From GCA-003244245 sp963823755 (GTDB lineage Bacteria; Actinomycetota; Actinomycetes; Mycobacteriales; Pseudonocardiaceae), in contig CAWGMP010000024.1 in the NCBI GenBank assembly GCA_963823755.1, forward strand, positions 173,862 to 237,861: DNA of 64,000 nt, read 5' to 3'. Positions 17,662 to 25,949 of the stretch are shown here, one piece after another. The notes below the pieces were generated by a model. That model had not been told where the DNA came from and did not search any database. It was given only the letters and a program-made list of their open reading frames with translations. Positions within the stretch are counted from its first letter, which is position 1, and the number at the start of each line of letters is the position of its first letter. The position numbers and the translations under genes are program-made.

Positions 17662-18081
17662 TGATTCCCAATGACTCCCAGCGGATACTCGGCTGCGTAA
17701 GGTCCTGGTCGATGACGGCAAGGGCATAGCCGAGTCCGCGATCCGCTAGGGCACACGTACTCTCGTGGACATTCAACAAAGTCGCTTGCGGCCAGCCGGT
17801 CATACTGACCGTGCCTGATATGCGCGCAGGCGGTCATCTTTCGCACCCGTCTGCGTAACGTACACGCGTGTGCGCGGGCTGTGCAGTTGACAGCGTCATC
17901 GGCGTTTTCGGTTGCGGGCGGCCTTGCCAAGAGCGCATGCTTGCCTTCTACACTTATTTGTATGCCGCAACCAACGGGTACGGGTGTATGCCGATGACTA
18001 CAGACCCGTCGATGACTGCAGAGCCTCCGTGACCGTCGCAGCGGAGCAGACTGCGTCGGCCATCAGGAAGGACCCCTGTTC
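17662..18081. other. intergenic region before the MFS gene
   Basis: No convincing ORF or RNA gene. The last 150 nt are comparatively AT-rich and presumably carry the promoter of the MFS gene at 18082. Confidence 0.5.
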
Positions 18082-20739
18082 ATGACCACCACTGCGATGG
18101 CTCCGCCGCACCGCAGCTCGCTCGGGCCCGCCGCCGGGGTCTTCACCCACCGGCAGATTCTCACCATCCTCGGCGGACTGATGCTGGGCATCCTGCTGGC
18201 GGCGCTTGACCAGACGATCGTCTCCACAGCCATTCGCACCATCGCTGATGACCTGCACGGGTTGAACCTGCAGGCCTGGGCGACCACCGCTTACCTGATC
18301 ACCGCGACGATCTCCACCCCGCTCTATGGCAAGCTGTCTGACCTCTACGGGCGCAAGCCGTACTTCCTCACCGCTATCTCGATCTTCATCGCAGGGTCGG
18401 TGTTGTGCACGATCTCCACGTCGATGTATGAGTTGGCGGCCTTCCGCGCCGTGCAGGGTCTGGGCGCCGGTGGCCTGATGTCGCTGGCATTCGCCATCAT
18501 CGGTGACATCGTGCCGCCTCGAGAGCGGGCTCGTTACCAGGGTTACTTCCTGGCTGTGTTCGGCGCAGCGAGCGTGGTCGGTCCGTTGGTCGGTGGCGCG
18601 TTCGCCGGCGCCGATTCGATCCTGGGGATCGCCGGATGGCGGTGGGTGTTTTTGGTCAACGTTCCGATCGCCGCGGCCGCCCTGGTCGTCGTGGCTAGGG
18701 TGCTCAACATCCCGCACACCCGTCGCGAGCATCGCATCGACTGGCTGGGTGCGCTGGCACTGACTGTCGGGGTCATACCCGTTCTCATGGTGGCCGAGCA
18801 GGGCCGAGACTGGGGTTGGGATTCGGTGCGGGCAATTATCTGTTACGGGATTGCCGCCGCCGGCCTTATCGGGTTCGTGATGGCCGAGCGACGGATCGGC
18901 GACGAGGCGTTGTTACCGCTACGCCTGTTCCGCAACGGCGTGTTCAGCGTGACATCGGCCGGAGGTCTGATCATCGGCACCGGCATGTTCGGCGGTCTCA
19001 TCCTGATCCCTCAGTACCTGCAGATCGTCAAAGGAGCCTCGCCCACGAAATCTGGTCTGTTGCTGTTGCCGCTGATAGCTGGGATCATGGCTGCTTCGGT
19101 GATATCCGGGCAGCTGACTTCCCGCACTGGTCGATACAAGATCTTCCCCGTGTTGGGGACGATGTTGATGACCGCTGCGCTACTGCTGTTGGCCTTACGC
19201 CTGGGGGTCGATACCTCCCTGGTGGAGGTCGACATCTACATGGCGCTGTTCGGCCTCGGGCTGGGTGGCTGCCTGCAGACACTGATCATGGCGGCGCAGA
19301 ATGCGGTACCGCCCCGGGACTTGGGAGTGGCTACCGCCTCGGTGACATTCTTCCGGCAGATGGGTGGCACGTTGGGCGTCGCGGTGTTTCTGTCGATCCT
19401 GTTCTCCACTGCCGGAAGCAAGATTGCCGACGCGTTCCGCACCATCGTGCCCACTCCGGAATTCCAGTCCGCGCTCGTCGACCCAGCGGTCCGCTCCAAC
19501 CCCGTCAACGACGTTGTCCTGCAGGCCGTCCGGGGCGGCGCCGGGGGGTCCGGCAACGCTGGTGGCGTGCTGCAGGATTCCTCCTTCTTGCAGCACATCG
19601 ATCCCCGACTGGCCAGACCGTTCCTGGTGGGCTTCTCCGGCGCGATGGATGGGGTATTCCTCGTCGCCGCCGGAGTGATGGTTATCGCTTCTGTACTCAT
19701 GCTTTTCCTGCAAGAGATTCCGCTGCGCAACCAATCCGGTATCGAAGCGCTTGCGGCTGAACTCGCTGCCGAACTCGCTGCTGAAGTGGGCGAGACGCCG
19801 AGACACAGAGTGTCGGAAAGCGACGAGGTCACGCCCGTGCCGGTGCTGCCCACTCCACCGATCGTGGCGGCTGAGCAGACCAGCGTAGATCACCGAGCCG
19901 GACCGGTGATCTACGGGAAGGTCACCGAAGGCGGGCACACCCCACTCGCGGGAGTCGCCCTCACCCTCACCGACCTGTCCGGTAGGCAGCTGGACCGCGA
20001 TCACTCCGACACTGGCGGGCACTACCGGCTCGGTCCGCCCAGCGGCGGCAGCTACCTGGTCACCTGCGCCGTGACGGCACACCAGCCAGGCATCGCGCTA
20101 GTCGCCGTGGCCGATGCGCCGGTGCGCCACGACTTCATGCTGTCCGGAGCTGGCGCAAGCGTGTCCGGCACGGTATCCGCTGCCGGGTCCCAGCAGCCCG
20201 TCCCGGGTGCGATGATCACTCTCATCGACGTCCGCGGTGATGTCGTGGCCACGACCGCCACCGGGTCAGACGGGCGCTTCAACTTCCTCGCCCTCGCTCA
20301 AGGTCTTTACACGCTCACCGTGGCGGCTACCACTGTGCAGCCCGTGGCGCGTAGCGTGGATGTACCTGGTTATGGAGATATTACCCATGACGTCGAGGTC
20401 GTCGTCCGGGTCCAACTGGTGGGCCACGTGCGTACCGCCAGCGCTGGCGCGCCGGTGCCCGAAGCGCTGACTACCCTGCTCGACGCAGACGGCCGCGTGG
20501 TCGGCTCGGCCATCACCGATGTCGAGGGTGAGTTCGTCTTCGACGACCTGCAGGCGGGGGCTTACACCGTCATCGCTAGCGGGTACCCACCGGTGGCCAC
20601 CGAGGTGCACCTCGATCGCGGCAGGCCCACCGAGACTGTGATCACCTTGCGGCCGGCCACCTTGGCTGACGCGGCGGCGGGCAGCGGCGCCGTCGACACC
20701 AGCCTCCAGCGCGAGGGTGACCACCATGGCCACCGCTGA
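18082..20739 (+). CDS. DHA2-family MFS exporter with C-terminal carboxypeptidase-regulatory-like domains
   Basis: An 885-residue fusion. Residues about 25-560 form an EmrB/QacA-type drug:proton antiporter with about 14 hydrophobic segments and the motifs LDQTIVSTA (motif D1 region), GKLSDLYGRKP (motif A) and RAVQGLGAGGLMSLAFA (motif C region). A linker rich in Ala and Pro leads to three beta-sandwich repeats at about 609-700, 700-785 and 785-870 (for example GKVTEGGHTPLAGVALTLTD, GTVSAAGSQQPVPGAMITLI), of the carboxypeptidase-regulatory-like type. Because DHA2 transporters have both ends inside, the repeats are predicted to be cytoplasmic. The last 14 nt overlap the YceI gene, which has a fourth such repeat. 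Confidence 0.92.
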   Translation: MTTTAMAPPHRSSLGPAAGVFTHRQILTILGGLMLGILLAALDQTIVSTAIRTIADDLHGLNLQAWATTAYLITATISTPLYGKLSDLYGRKPYFLTAISIFIAGSVLCTISTSMYELAAFRAVQGLGAGGLMSLAFAIIGDIVPPRERARYQGYFLAVFGAASVVGPLVGGAFAGADSILGIAGWRWVFLVNVPIAAAALVVVARVLNIPHTRREHRIDWLGALALTVGVIPVLMVAEQGRDWGWDSVRAIICYGIAAAGLIGFVMAERRIGDEALLPLRLFRNGVFSVTSAGGLIIGTGMFGGLILIPQYLQIVKGASPTKSGLLLLPLIAGIMAASVISGQLTSRTGRYKIFPVLGTMLMTAALLLLALRLGVDTSLVEVDIYMALFGLGLGGCLQTLIMAAQNAVPPRDLGVATASVTFFRQMGGTLGVAVFLSILFSTAGSKIADAFRTIVPTPEFQSALVDPAVRSNPVNDVVLQAVRGGAGGSGNAGGVLQDSSFLQHIDPRLARPFLVGFSGAMDGVFLVAAGVMVIASVLMLFLQEIPLRNQSGIEALAAELAAELAAEVGETPRHRVSESDEVTPVPVLPTPPIVAAEQTSVDHRAGPVIYGKVTEGGHTPLAGVALTLTDLSGRQLDRDHSDTGGHYRLGPPSGGSYLVTCAVTAHQPGIALVAVADAPVRHDFMLSGAGASVSGTVSAAGSQQPVPGAMITLIDVRGDVVATTATGSDGRFNFLALAQGLYTLTVAATTVQPVARSVDVPGYGDITHDVEVVVRVQLVGHVRTASAGAPVPEALTTLLDADGRVVGSAITDVEGEFVFDDLQAGAYTVIASGYPPVATEVHLDRGRPTETVITLRPATLADAAAGSGAVDTSLQREGDHHGHR

Positions 20740-21550
20740 CAGCGGCGGCGGTGTGCTCACCGGAACGGTGGTCACGGGTGATGGATGGCCGGTGCCGCAC
20801 GCGGTGGTCACCGTCGTCGACGCGTCCGGCGCCCAGTCCGGCCGCACTGTCGTGGGCCATGATGGTCACTTCGCCGTGGCCGGCCTGGGCCCGGGCGCTT
20901 ACACTGTGATCATCGCCGCCGCTGGGCATGATCCGCAAGCCCGTACCGGTCTGATCAACGGCGCCAGCCCCGTCGACCTGGGTCGGCTGGTGCTCCCCCA
21001 GGTCGGCGCGACCGCGTTGCCCACCCCCGGGACCTGGCAGATCGATCCCCACCACTCCATGGTGGCCGCCACCGCGATCCACCTTGGGTTCGCAAAGATC
21101 CACGGTCGATTCCGCGATTTCAGCGGCACCCTGACCGTGGCCGACCCGCTGGAACTCAGCACGGCCGACGTGATCATCGAGGCGGCCAGCATCGACACCG
21201 ACAATCCGGACCGGGACGCTCACCTGCGCTCGCCGGATTTCCTGGACGTGCAAGCCTTTCCACAGATCCGTTACACCGGCCACCGGCTGACCGTGCTGCG
21301 TCTGGACAACTGGCATCTCTATGGCCAGCTCACCCTGAAGTCGGTAGTCCAACCTGTCGGGCTGGACATCAACTACCTGGGTACCGGTGCCGGTCCCATG
21401 AAAGATCTCCGCTCCGGATTCCACGCCACCACCCAACTCGACCGCGACCAGTTCGGCATGATCTGGAACCAGTCGGTGCTCGCCGGGGTGTTCGCCGTTG
21501 GCCGCACCCTCCGCATCACCATCGATATCGAAGCCGTCCACCAGCCCTGA
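20726..21550 (+). CDS. YceI family protein with N-terminal carboxypeptidase-regulatory-like domain
   Basis: About 274 residues. Residues 5-90 are a beta-sandwich repeat (GTVVTGDGWPVPHAVVTVVD ... GPGAYTVIIAAAGHDPQ) like those on the upstream transporter. Residues 100-270 are the YceI lipocalin-like barrel (GTWQIDPHHSMVAATAIHLGFAKIHGRF, MKDLRSGFHATTQLDR, FGMIWNQ), which binds isoprenoid-type lipids in known members. No signal peptide is present, so it should be cytoplasmic. The ATG at 20726, with GAGGG 8 nt upstream inside the transporter gene, overlaps that gene's stop by 14 nt; a GTG at 20717 is also possible. The overlap implies coupled translation. Confidence 0.9.
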   Translation: MATADSGGGVLTGTVVTGDGWPVPHAVVTVVDASGAQSGRTVVGHDGHFAVAGLGPGAYTVIIAAAGHDPQARTGLINGASPVDLGRLVLPQVGATALPTPGTWQIDPHHSMVAATAIHLGFAKIHGRFRDFSGTLTVADPLELSTADVIIEAASIDTDNPDRDAHLRSPDFLDVQAFPQIRYTGHRLTVLRLDNWHLYGQLTLKSVVQPVGLDINYLGTGAGPMKDLRSGFHATTQLDRDQFGMIWNQSVLAGVFAVGRTLRITIDIEAVHQP

Positions 21551-21591
21551 GCGACTGGAGTGACCCGCGCCGCTGGCTTGGCCCGCAGCGG

Positions 21592-22803
21592 TTACCGGGA
21601 GGCGAGTTCGGCTGCGGTAGCCTGGACCTCTGATTCGCTGGCGCCCGCGGCCACCAGTCGACGGTAGCGGTTGAGCAACCGGGGGGCGTGGAAGGCCAGA
21701 ACGGCGACGAGAGTGCCGTCGGCGAAGTAACCCGCCACCGTGCCCTTGATCGTGCCGGGGTCGTGCAGCACCTCGACGGACGTCGCCAGATCACAGCGCC
21801 CGACCAGCTGCAACGTCAGCCCGTACTGGTCGGACCAGAAGTACGGGACAACATCAGCTTGGCGAGTGATCTGTTTCCCGGCGATCCGCTGCGCGACGAC
21901 CGCGGCCTGTTCCCCGGCCGAGGTCCAGTGCTCGATCCGCGGCCGGTCCCCGACCGTGGGGTGCCGCCAGGCGGCGACGTCGCCGACCGCGTAGACATTG
22001 TCGGTGCCCTCCACCAGGCCGGTGGTGTCGCAGAGCAGCCCGCCTTCGGTGGGTAACCCGAGTCCGGCCAGCCACCCGTTGTCGACCACGGTGCCCACTC
22101 CGACCACGCAGCAGTCGGCCCGCACGGTGGTCCCGTCGGCCAGCCGTGCGGCGATCCCACCGTTGGTGTCCAGGAAGCCTTCCAGCCGCGCCCCGCAACG
22201 CACCGTGACCCCGTTGTCAGTGTGCAATCGGGCACACAGCTGGCCCATCTGCTCACCGAGAACTCGCGCGAACGGTACCGGCAGGGCCTCCAGCATGGTC
22301 ACTTCGAGCCCCGCTGTGCGAGCAGTAGCGGCGACCTCGGCACCGATGAAGCCGGCTCCGATCACGAGCAGAGAGCGAGCTCGGGAGATCGAGTTCCGGA
22401 GTCCCCGGCAATCGTCCAGGGTGCGCAGCAGGTGCAGCTCGGCACGGTGGGGCTGGCCGGGTAGCCGCCGTGCCCGCACTCCGGTCGCCACCACCAGCTT
22501 GTCGTACTGAAGCCGGGTGCCGTCGTCGAGCTCGACGGTAGCGAGGTCGGCACTGATCGCGGACCTCCCCGCATGCAACGACACATCGAGGTCGGCCAGC
22601 TCGCCGCGATGTAGCACAGCCCGCTGCTCGGGCCATTGCCCGGAGAGGATCTGTTTGGACAGGGGGGGCCGGTCGTAAGGCTCGTGCGGTTCGTCCCCGA
22701 TGAGACTGACCCGGCCGGTAAAACCCTCTGTGCGCAGGAACTCAACAGTACGCAGGCCGCTTAACCCCGCGCCGACAACCACGACGTGCTCTATGCGCTC
22801 CAC
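21592..22803 (-). CDS. NAD(P)/FAD-dependent ferredoxin-reductase-type oxidoreductase
   Basis: A 403-residue flavoprotein that would pass electrons from NAD(P)H to a ferredoxin or another partner. It has an FAD Rossmann motif (VVVVGAGLSGLRTVEFLR), the YDRPPLSKQ block, a second dinucleotide motif (LLVIGAGFIGAEVAATAR), the FAD-ribityl site (NVYAVGDVAAW), an EHW signature and a C-terminal reductase domain. No ferredoxin, P450 or dioxygenase gene adjoins it. It is convergent with the YceI gene. The GTG start is supported by a TAGCCT box 7 nt upstream. Confidence 0.92.
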   Translation of the reverse strand: MERIEHVVVVGAGLSGLRTVEFLRTEGFTGRVSLIGDEPHEPYDRPPLSKQILSGQWPEQRAVLHRGELADLDVSLHAGRSAISADLATVELDDGTRLQYDKLVVATGVRARRLPGQPHRAELHLLRTLDDCRGLRNSISRARSLLVIGAGFIGAEVAATARTAGLEVTMLEALPVPFARVLGEQMGQLCARLHTDNGVTVRCGARLEGFLDTNGGIAARLADGTTVRADCCVVGVGTVVDNGWLAGLGLPTEGGLLCDTTGLVEGTDNVYAVGDVAAWRHPTVGDRPRIEHWTSAGEQAAVVAQRIAGKQITRQADVVPYFWSDQYGLTLQLVGRCDLATSVEVLHDPGTIKGTVAGYFADGTLVAVLAFHAPRLLNRYRRLVAAGASESEVQATAAELASR

Positions 22804-22810
22804 ACCGGCC

Positions 22811-22816
22811 AGGCTA
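22811..22816 (-). promoter_or_regulatory. leaderless -10 box for the ferredoxin-reductase-type gene
   Basis: TAGCCT on the minus strand, 7 nt before the GTG start. Confidence 0.6.
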
Positions 22817-22840
22817 GAGGGGGAACAACTGCCGGGTCGG

Positions 22841-23134
22841 TCAGCTCACCAGAAGCTGACGCTCACCGGTCCAGAGCTGCCGACGCTCCTCCTCGGTCAG
22901 GCCTCCCCAAACCCCGTACGGTTCCCGCGCCGACAGCGCGTATCGGCGACACTGTTCCAGCACCGGGCAGTGCTGGCAAATCTCTTTGGCCCGGTCAGCG
23001 CGGCGAGATCTCGCTGAGCCGCGTTCGCCGTCTGGATGGAAGAACACGCTGCTGTTGAGCCCCTGACAGGAGCCGCTAAGCTGCCACTCCCACTCGTGAG
23101 CGACCGGCTTCGGAAGTCGTCGGGTGTCTGCCAT
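22841..23134 (-). CDS. whiB3: WhiB-family iron-sulfur regulator, WhiB3-like
   Basis: A 97-residue redox-sensing transcription factor that binds a [4Fe-4S] cluster and contacts the principal sigma factor. The four ligands are Cys23, Cys53, Cys56 and Cys62, followed by the GVWGG turn (EPYGVWGGLTEEERRQL) and a basic end. The stretch WEWQLSGSCQGLNSSVFFHP and PDGERG are closest to mycobacterial WhiB3 and Streptomyces WhiD. In M. tuberculosis WhiB3 links redox state to lipid metabolism. The ORF extends upstream to 23944 but without homologous sequence. A GTG at 23143 is an alternative start. Confidence 0.92.
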   Translation of the reverse strand: MADTRRLPKPVAHEWEWQLSGSCQGLNSSVFFHPDGERGSARSRRADRAKEICQHCPVLEQCRRYALSAREPYGVWGGLTEEERRQLWTGERQLLVS

Positions 23135-23434
23135 CTCCAACACCGTCCTTGCTGGTCGATCGGTTCTGCGGGGGTGTTGGATTGATACCCATCGCATGGT
23201 AACGGCAAACCTGACTTGATGTGCGCCACACGGCGCGTCCGTCTCTGATACACAGTGTGTCGACCCCGCGTGCACGGTGTGCCGATCATCGGGCATAATG
23301 AAGTGGCGAGCCAGCACCGATGCCGGTGCAGCCGAGGTCGACTGTGAGCGCCGTGACGGCGCAAGAGCTTCTCCGTGGAGTACGGGGTGGCCACGCATCA
23401 GCGGCCACCATCTCCAGGAGAGGATCATTTCCGC

Positions 23435-24769
23435 GTGCCTTCGAACCACCCTGCGCCCGGGCAGCCATGCAGTTTCCGCGAACTCGGAATTCCCGGAGAA
23501 CTGCTCGCCGTGCTTACCCGGCAGGGCATCACCACCGCATTTCCGATCCAGGCCGCGACGCTGCCCGATGCCCTCGCCGGTCATGATGTGCTTGGCCGCG
23601 GCCGAACTGGCAGCGGGAAGACGCTTGCCTTCGCGATCCCGACGATTGCTGCGCTGGCCCGTTCCGGACTTCGCCGCATCGCCGGCCACCCGCGCGCTCT
23701 GGTGCTGGTGCCCACCCGGGAACTGGCCAATCAGGTTGCCGACACCTTCGCTCCGCTGGCGGCGAAGCTCGGTCAGCGGATCACCACCGTCTACGGCGGT
23801 GTCAGCCAAGGTCGGCAGGTGTCCGCGCTGCGTGGCGGGATCGACATCCTCATCGCCTGTCCCGGGCGCTTGGAGGATCTGCTCGGCCAGGGCCACGTGC
23901 ACCTCGACGCGGTCGAGGTGACGGTACTGGACGAGGCCGACCACATGGCCGACCTGGGTTTCCTGCCTGCGGTGCGCAGATTGCTGGACCGCACCCCGGC
24001 TGACACCCAGCGGCTACTGTTCTCAGCCACCCTGGACGGCGCCGTGGACGTGTTGGTGCGTCGTTACCTGACCGATCCGGTGGTGCACTCGGTTGACCCG
24101 CCGGTGGCGCAGGAGTCCAGGATGGAGCACCACGTCTTCACCGTGGATCACGCCGACAAGCCCTCGGTGGTCCGCGAACTGGCCTCCGGTCAGCGCCGCA
24201 GTCTGCTGTTCACCCGCACCAAACACGCCGCGAAGAAGCTCGCCAAGCAGTTGACCATCGCCGGGCTCCCCGCCGTAGAGCTGCACGGAAACCTCTCGCA
24301 GAGTGCCCGGGCCCGGAATCTTGCTGCGTTCAGCGAGGGAAGCGCGCGGGTGCTGGTGGCTACCGACATCGCCGCGCGCGGTATACACGTCGATGAGATC
24401 GGACTCGTGGTGCATGTGGATCCCCCTGCCGAGTGCAAGGCATACCTGCACCGCTCGGGGCGGACTGCCCGAGCTGGCGCCGAGGGGGTCGTGGTCACCT
24501 TGTCCACCCCGGAGCAGGTCCGGGAGGTGCGGACGCTGACCCGCCTGGCCGGCATCAAACCGGTGATGGCACAGGTGCGTCCCGGCGCCGAGCAGATCAC
24601 CGCCCTCACCGGCCCGCCGGCGCCACTGGTTGCCCCCTCCTCAACCCCCGCACCCGTCCGCACCGCCATGCCAGCGCCGCCTGGGCGACGCCGAGACGGC
24701 GCCGGCGTGACATCCCGTCGCGGACCACGGCGGCCCACCCGGCGCCGTTCCACCTATCGCGCCGCCTGA
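23435..24769 (+). CDS. DEAD-box ATP-dependent RNA helicase
   Basis: A 444-residue RNA-remodelling helicase. All main motifs are visible: the Q motif (GITTAFPIQAATLPDALAG), motif I GRTGSGKT, Ia PTRELANQV, GG and TPGR-equivalent CPGRLEDLL, DEAD (VLDEADHMADLGF), SAT (LLFSATLD), ARNLAAFSEG, VLVATDIAARGIHV and HRSGRTARAG. A basic, Arg-rich tail would help RNA binding. The GTG at 23435 has AGGAGAGGA at 23416-23424 before it and is preferred over the longer ORF from 23375. Confidence 0.92.
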   Translation: MPSNHPAPGQPCSFRELGIPGELLAVLTRQGITTAFPIQAATLPDALAGHDVLGRGRTGSGKTLAFAIPTIAALARSGLRRIAGHPRALVLVPTRELANQVADTFAPLAAKLGQRITTVYGGVSQGRQVSALRGGIDILIACPGRLEDLLGQGHVHLDAVEVTVLDEADHMADLGFLPAVRRLLDRTPADTQRLLFSATLDGAVDVLVRRYLTDPVVHSVDPPVAQESRMEHHVFTVDHADKPSVVRELASGQRRSLLFTRTKHAAKKLAKQLTIAGLPAVELHGNLSQSARARNLAAFSEGSARVLVATDIAARGIHVDEIGLVVHVDPPAECKAYLHRSGRTARAGAEGVVVTLSTPEQVREVRTLTRLAGIKPVMAQVRPGAEQITALTGPPAPLVAPSSTPAPVRTAMPAPPGRRRDGAGVTSRRGPRRPTRRRSTYRAA

Positions 24770-24785
24770 CCAGGGCTGGAGGGGT

Positions 24786-25949
24786 GTGACCGCCACGACT
24801 CGATCGGGCCCGCCGCGCCGCCGGTGGTGGCGCCGGTTTCTGCTGGTCGTGCTGGTCGCGGTGGTGGTTTTCGGATCTTTGGTGGGCTGGTCGGTGGTGG
24901 GCGCGTTGCGGGCGCCGGGCACCGACAGCTTGGCGGCCAGGTTGGCCGAGTGGGGTCGCGACCACGGCTTCGACGGGCTGATCACCTGGTTGGAGAGACA
25001 ACAGTACGAGCACAATCAGCCCCCGACCGGCGGCTTGCCGGTGGGGGGCATTCCACGGGCCGCAGCAGTACCCGCGACACCATCTGATCCGCTCGCCAAT
25101 ACCGGTTCGCCCGGTCTGCCCGCGCCGCTGCCACTGCACCCACCGTCGGGTATCGCGGCCTTGACCGGTGAAGGCCAGTGGGAGACCGTCGTGACGGTGC
25201 ACGGCCAGCCGGCGGTCCGGGTAGCCCATGTGCGGCCGGATCGTGAGCACACCTCGTTCCTGGTCGGTGTGATGTGGATTGATCCCAGTCTGGTAAGGGG
25301 ACAGCTACATCCAGGTTTCCTGGACCCCGGCGGAACCTGGCAGGCTGGCACGTCACTGACCTCAACCGAGCAACGCACCGTGGTCGCTGTGTTCAACGGT
25401 GGGTTCCGGCTCAACGGTGCCAGCCACGGTGGCTACTACAGCCAGGGCCGTACCGTGCGGCCGCTGGTGGACGGCGCCGCCAGCCTGGTGCTGCGCGTTG
25501 ATGGCACGGCCACCGTTGGAGCGTGGAATCGGGAGGTGCGAATGGATCCGGACGTGGCCAGCGTCCGGCAGAACCTCGTTCCTCTGGTCGACGACGGACA
25601 GGTTAACCCGACCTGCCAAAGCGGCGGCACCGCCCAGTGGGGCAGCACCGTCGGCCAGGTCGCGTTCATTCACCGCTCGGGTTTTGGGATCACCGCCAGC
25701 GGTGCCGAGGTGTATGTCGGCGGACCCGCCCTGTCGGTGTGCAGTTTGGGGGAGATACTGCACACCAGCGGCGTGGTGCGCGGAATGGAGTTGGACATCA
25801 ACCCCAACTGGGTCAGCGGCGCCTACTTCCATTCCGCGTCTCAGGGCCCACCACAAGCTGTGCGGCTGTTTCCCGGTGAGAAAGTTGCCCCCGAGCATTA
25901 CTTCAGCCCGTCCAGCCGCGACTGGTACGCCTTCTACGCCCGTCCCTGA
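24786..25949 (+). CDS. membrane-anchored phosphodiester glycosidase family protein
   Basis: A 387-residue protein with an Arg-rich N-terminus and one transmembrane helix (FLLVVLVAVVVFGSLVGWSVV), a Pro/Gly-rich stalk and a C-terminal NAGPA-like domain (RTVVAVFNGGFRLNGASHGGYYSQGR; FGITASGAEVYVGGPALSV; GVVRGMELDINPNWVSGAYF). The FNGGF and ELDINP motifs are characteristic. The domain in other bacteria acts on phosphodiester-linked sugars of the cell envelope, so it probably works outside the membrane. GTG start with GGAGG before it. The 3' end overlaps the convergent monooxygenase by 47 nt. Confidence 0.88.
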   Translation: MTATTRSGPPRRRWWRRFLLVVLVAVVVFGSLVGWSVVGALRAPGTDSLAARLAEWGRDHGFDGLITWLERQQYEHNQPPTGGLPVGGIPRAAAVPATPSDPLANTGSPGLPAPLPLHPPSGIAALTGEGQWETVVTVHGQPAVRVAHVRPDREHTSFLVGVMWIDPSLVRGQLHPGFLDPGGTWQAGTSLTSTEQRTVVAVFNGGFRLNGASHGGYYSQGRTVRPLVDGAASLVLRVDGTATVGAWNREVRMDPDVASVRQNLVPLVDDGQVNPTCQSGGTAQWGSTVGQVAFIHRSGFGITASGAEVYVGGPALSVCSLGEILHTSGVVRGMELDINPNWVSGAYFHSASQGPPQAVRLFPGEKVAPEHYFSPSSRDWYAFYARP

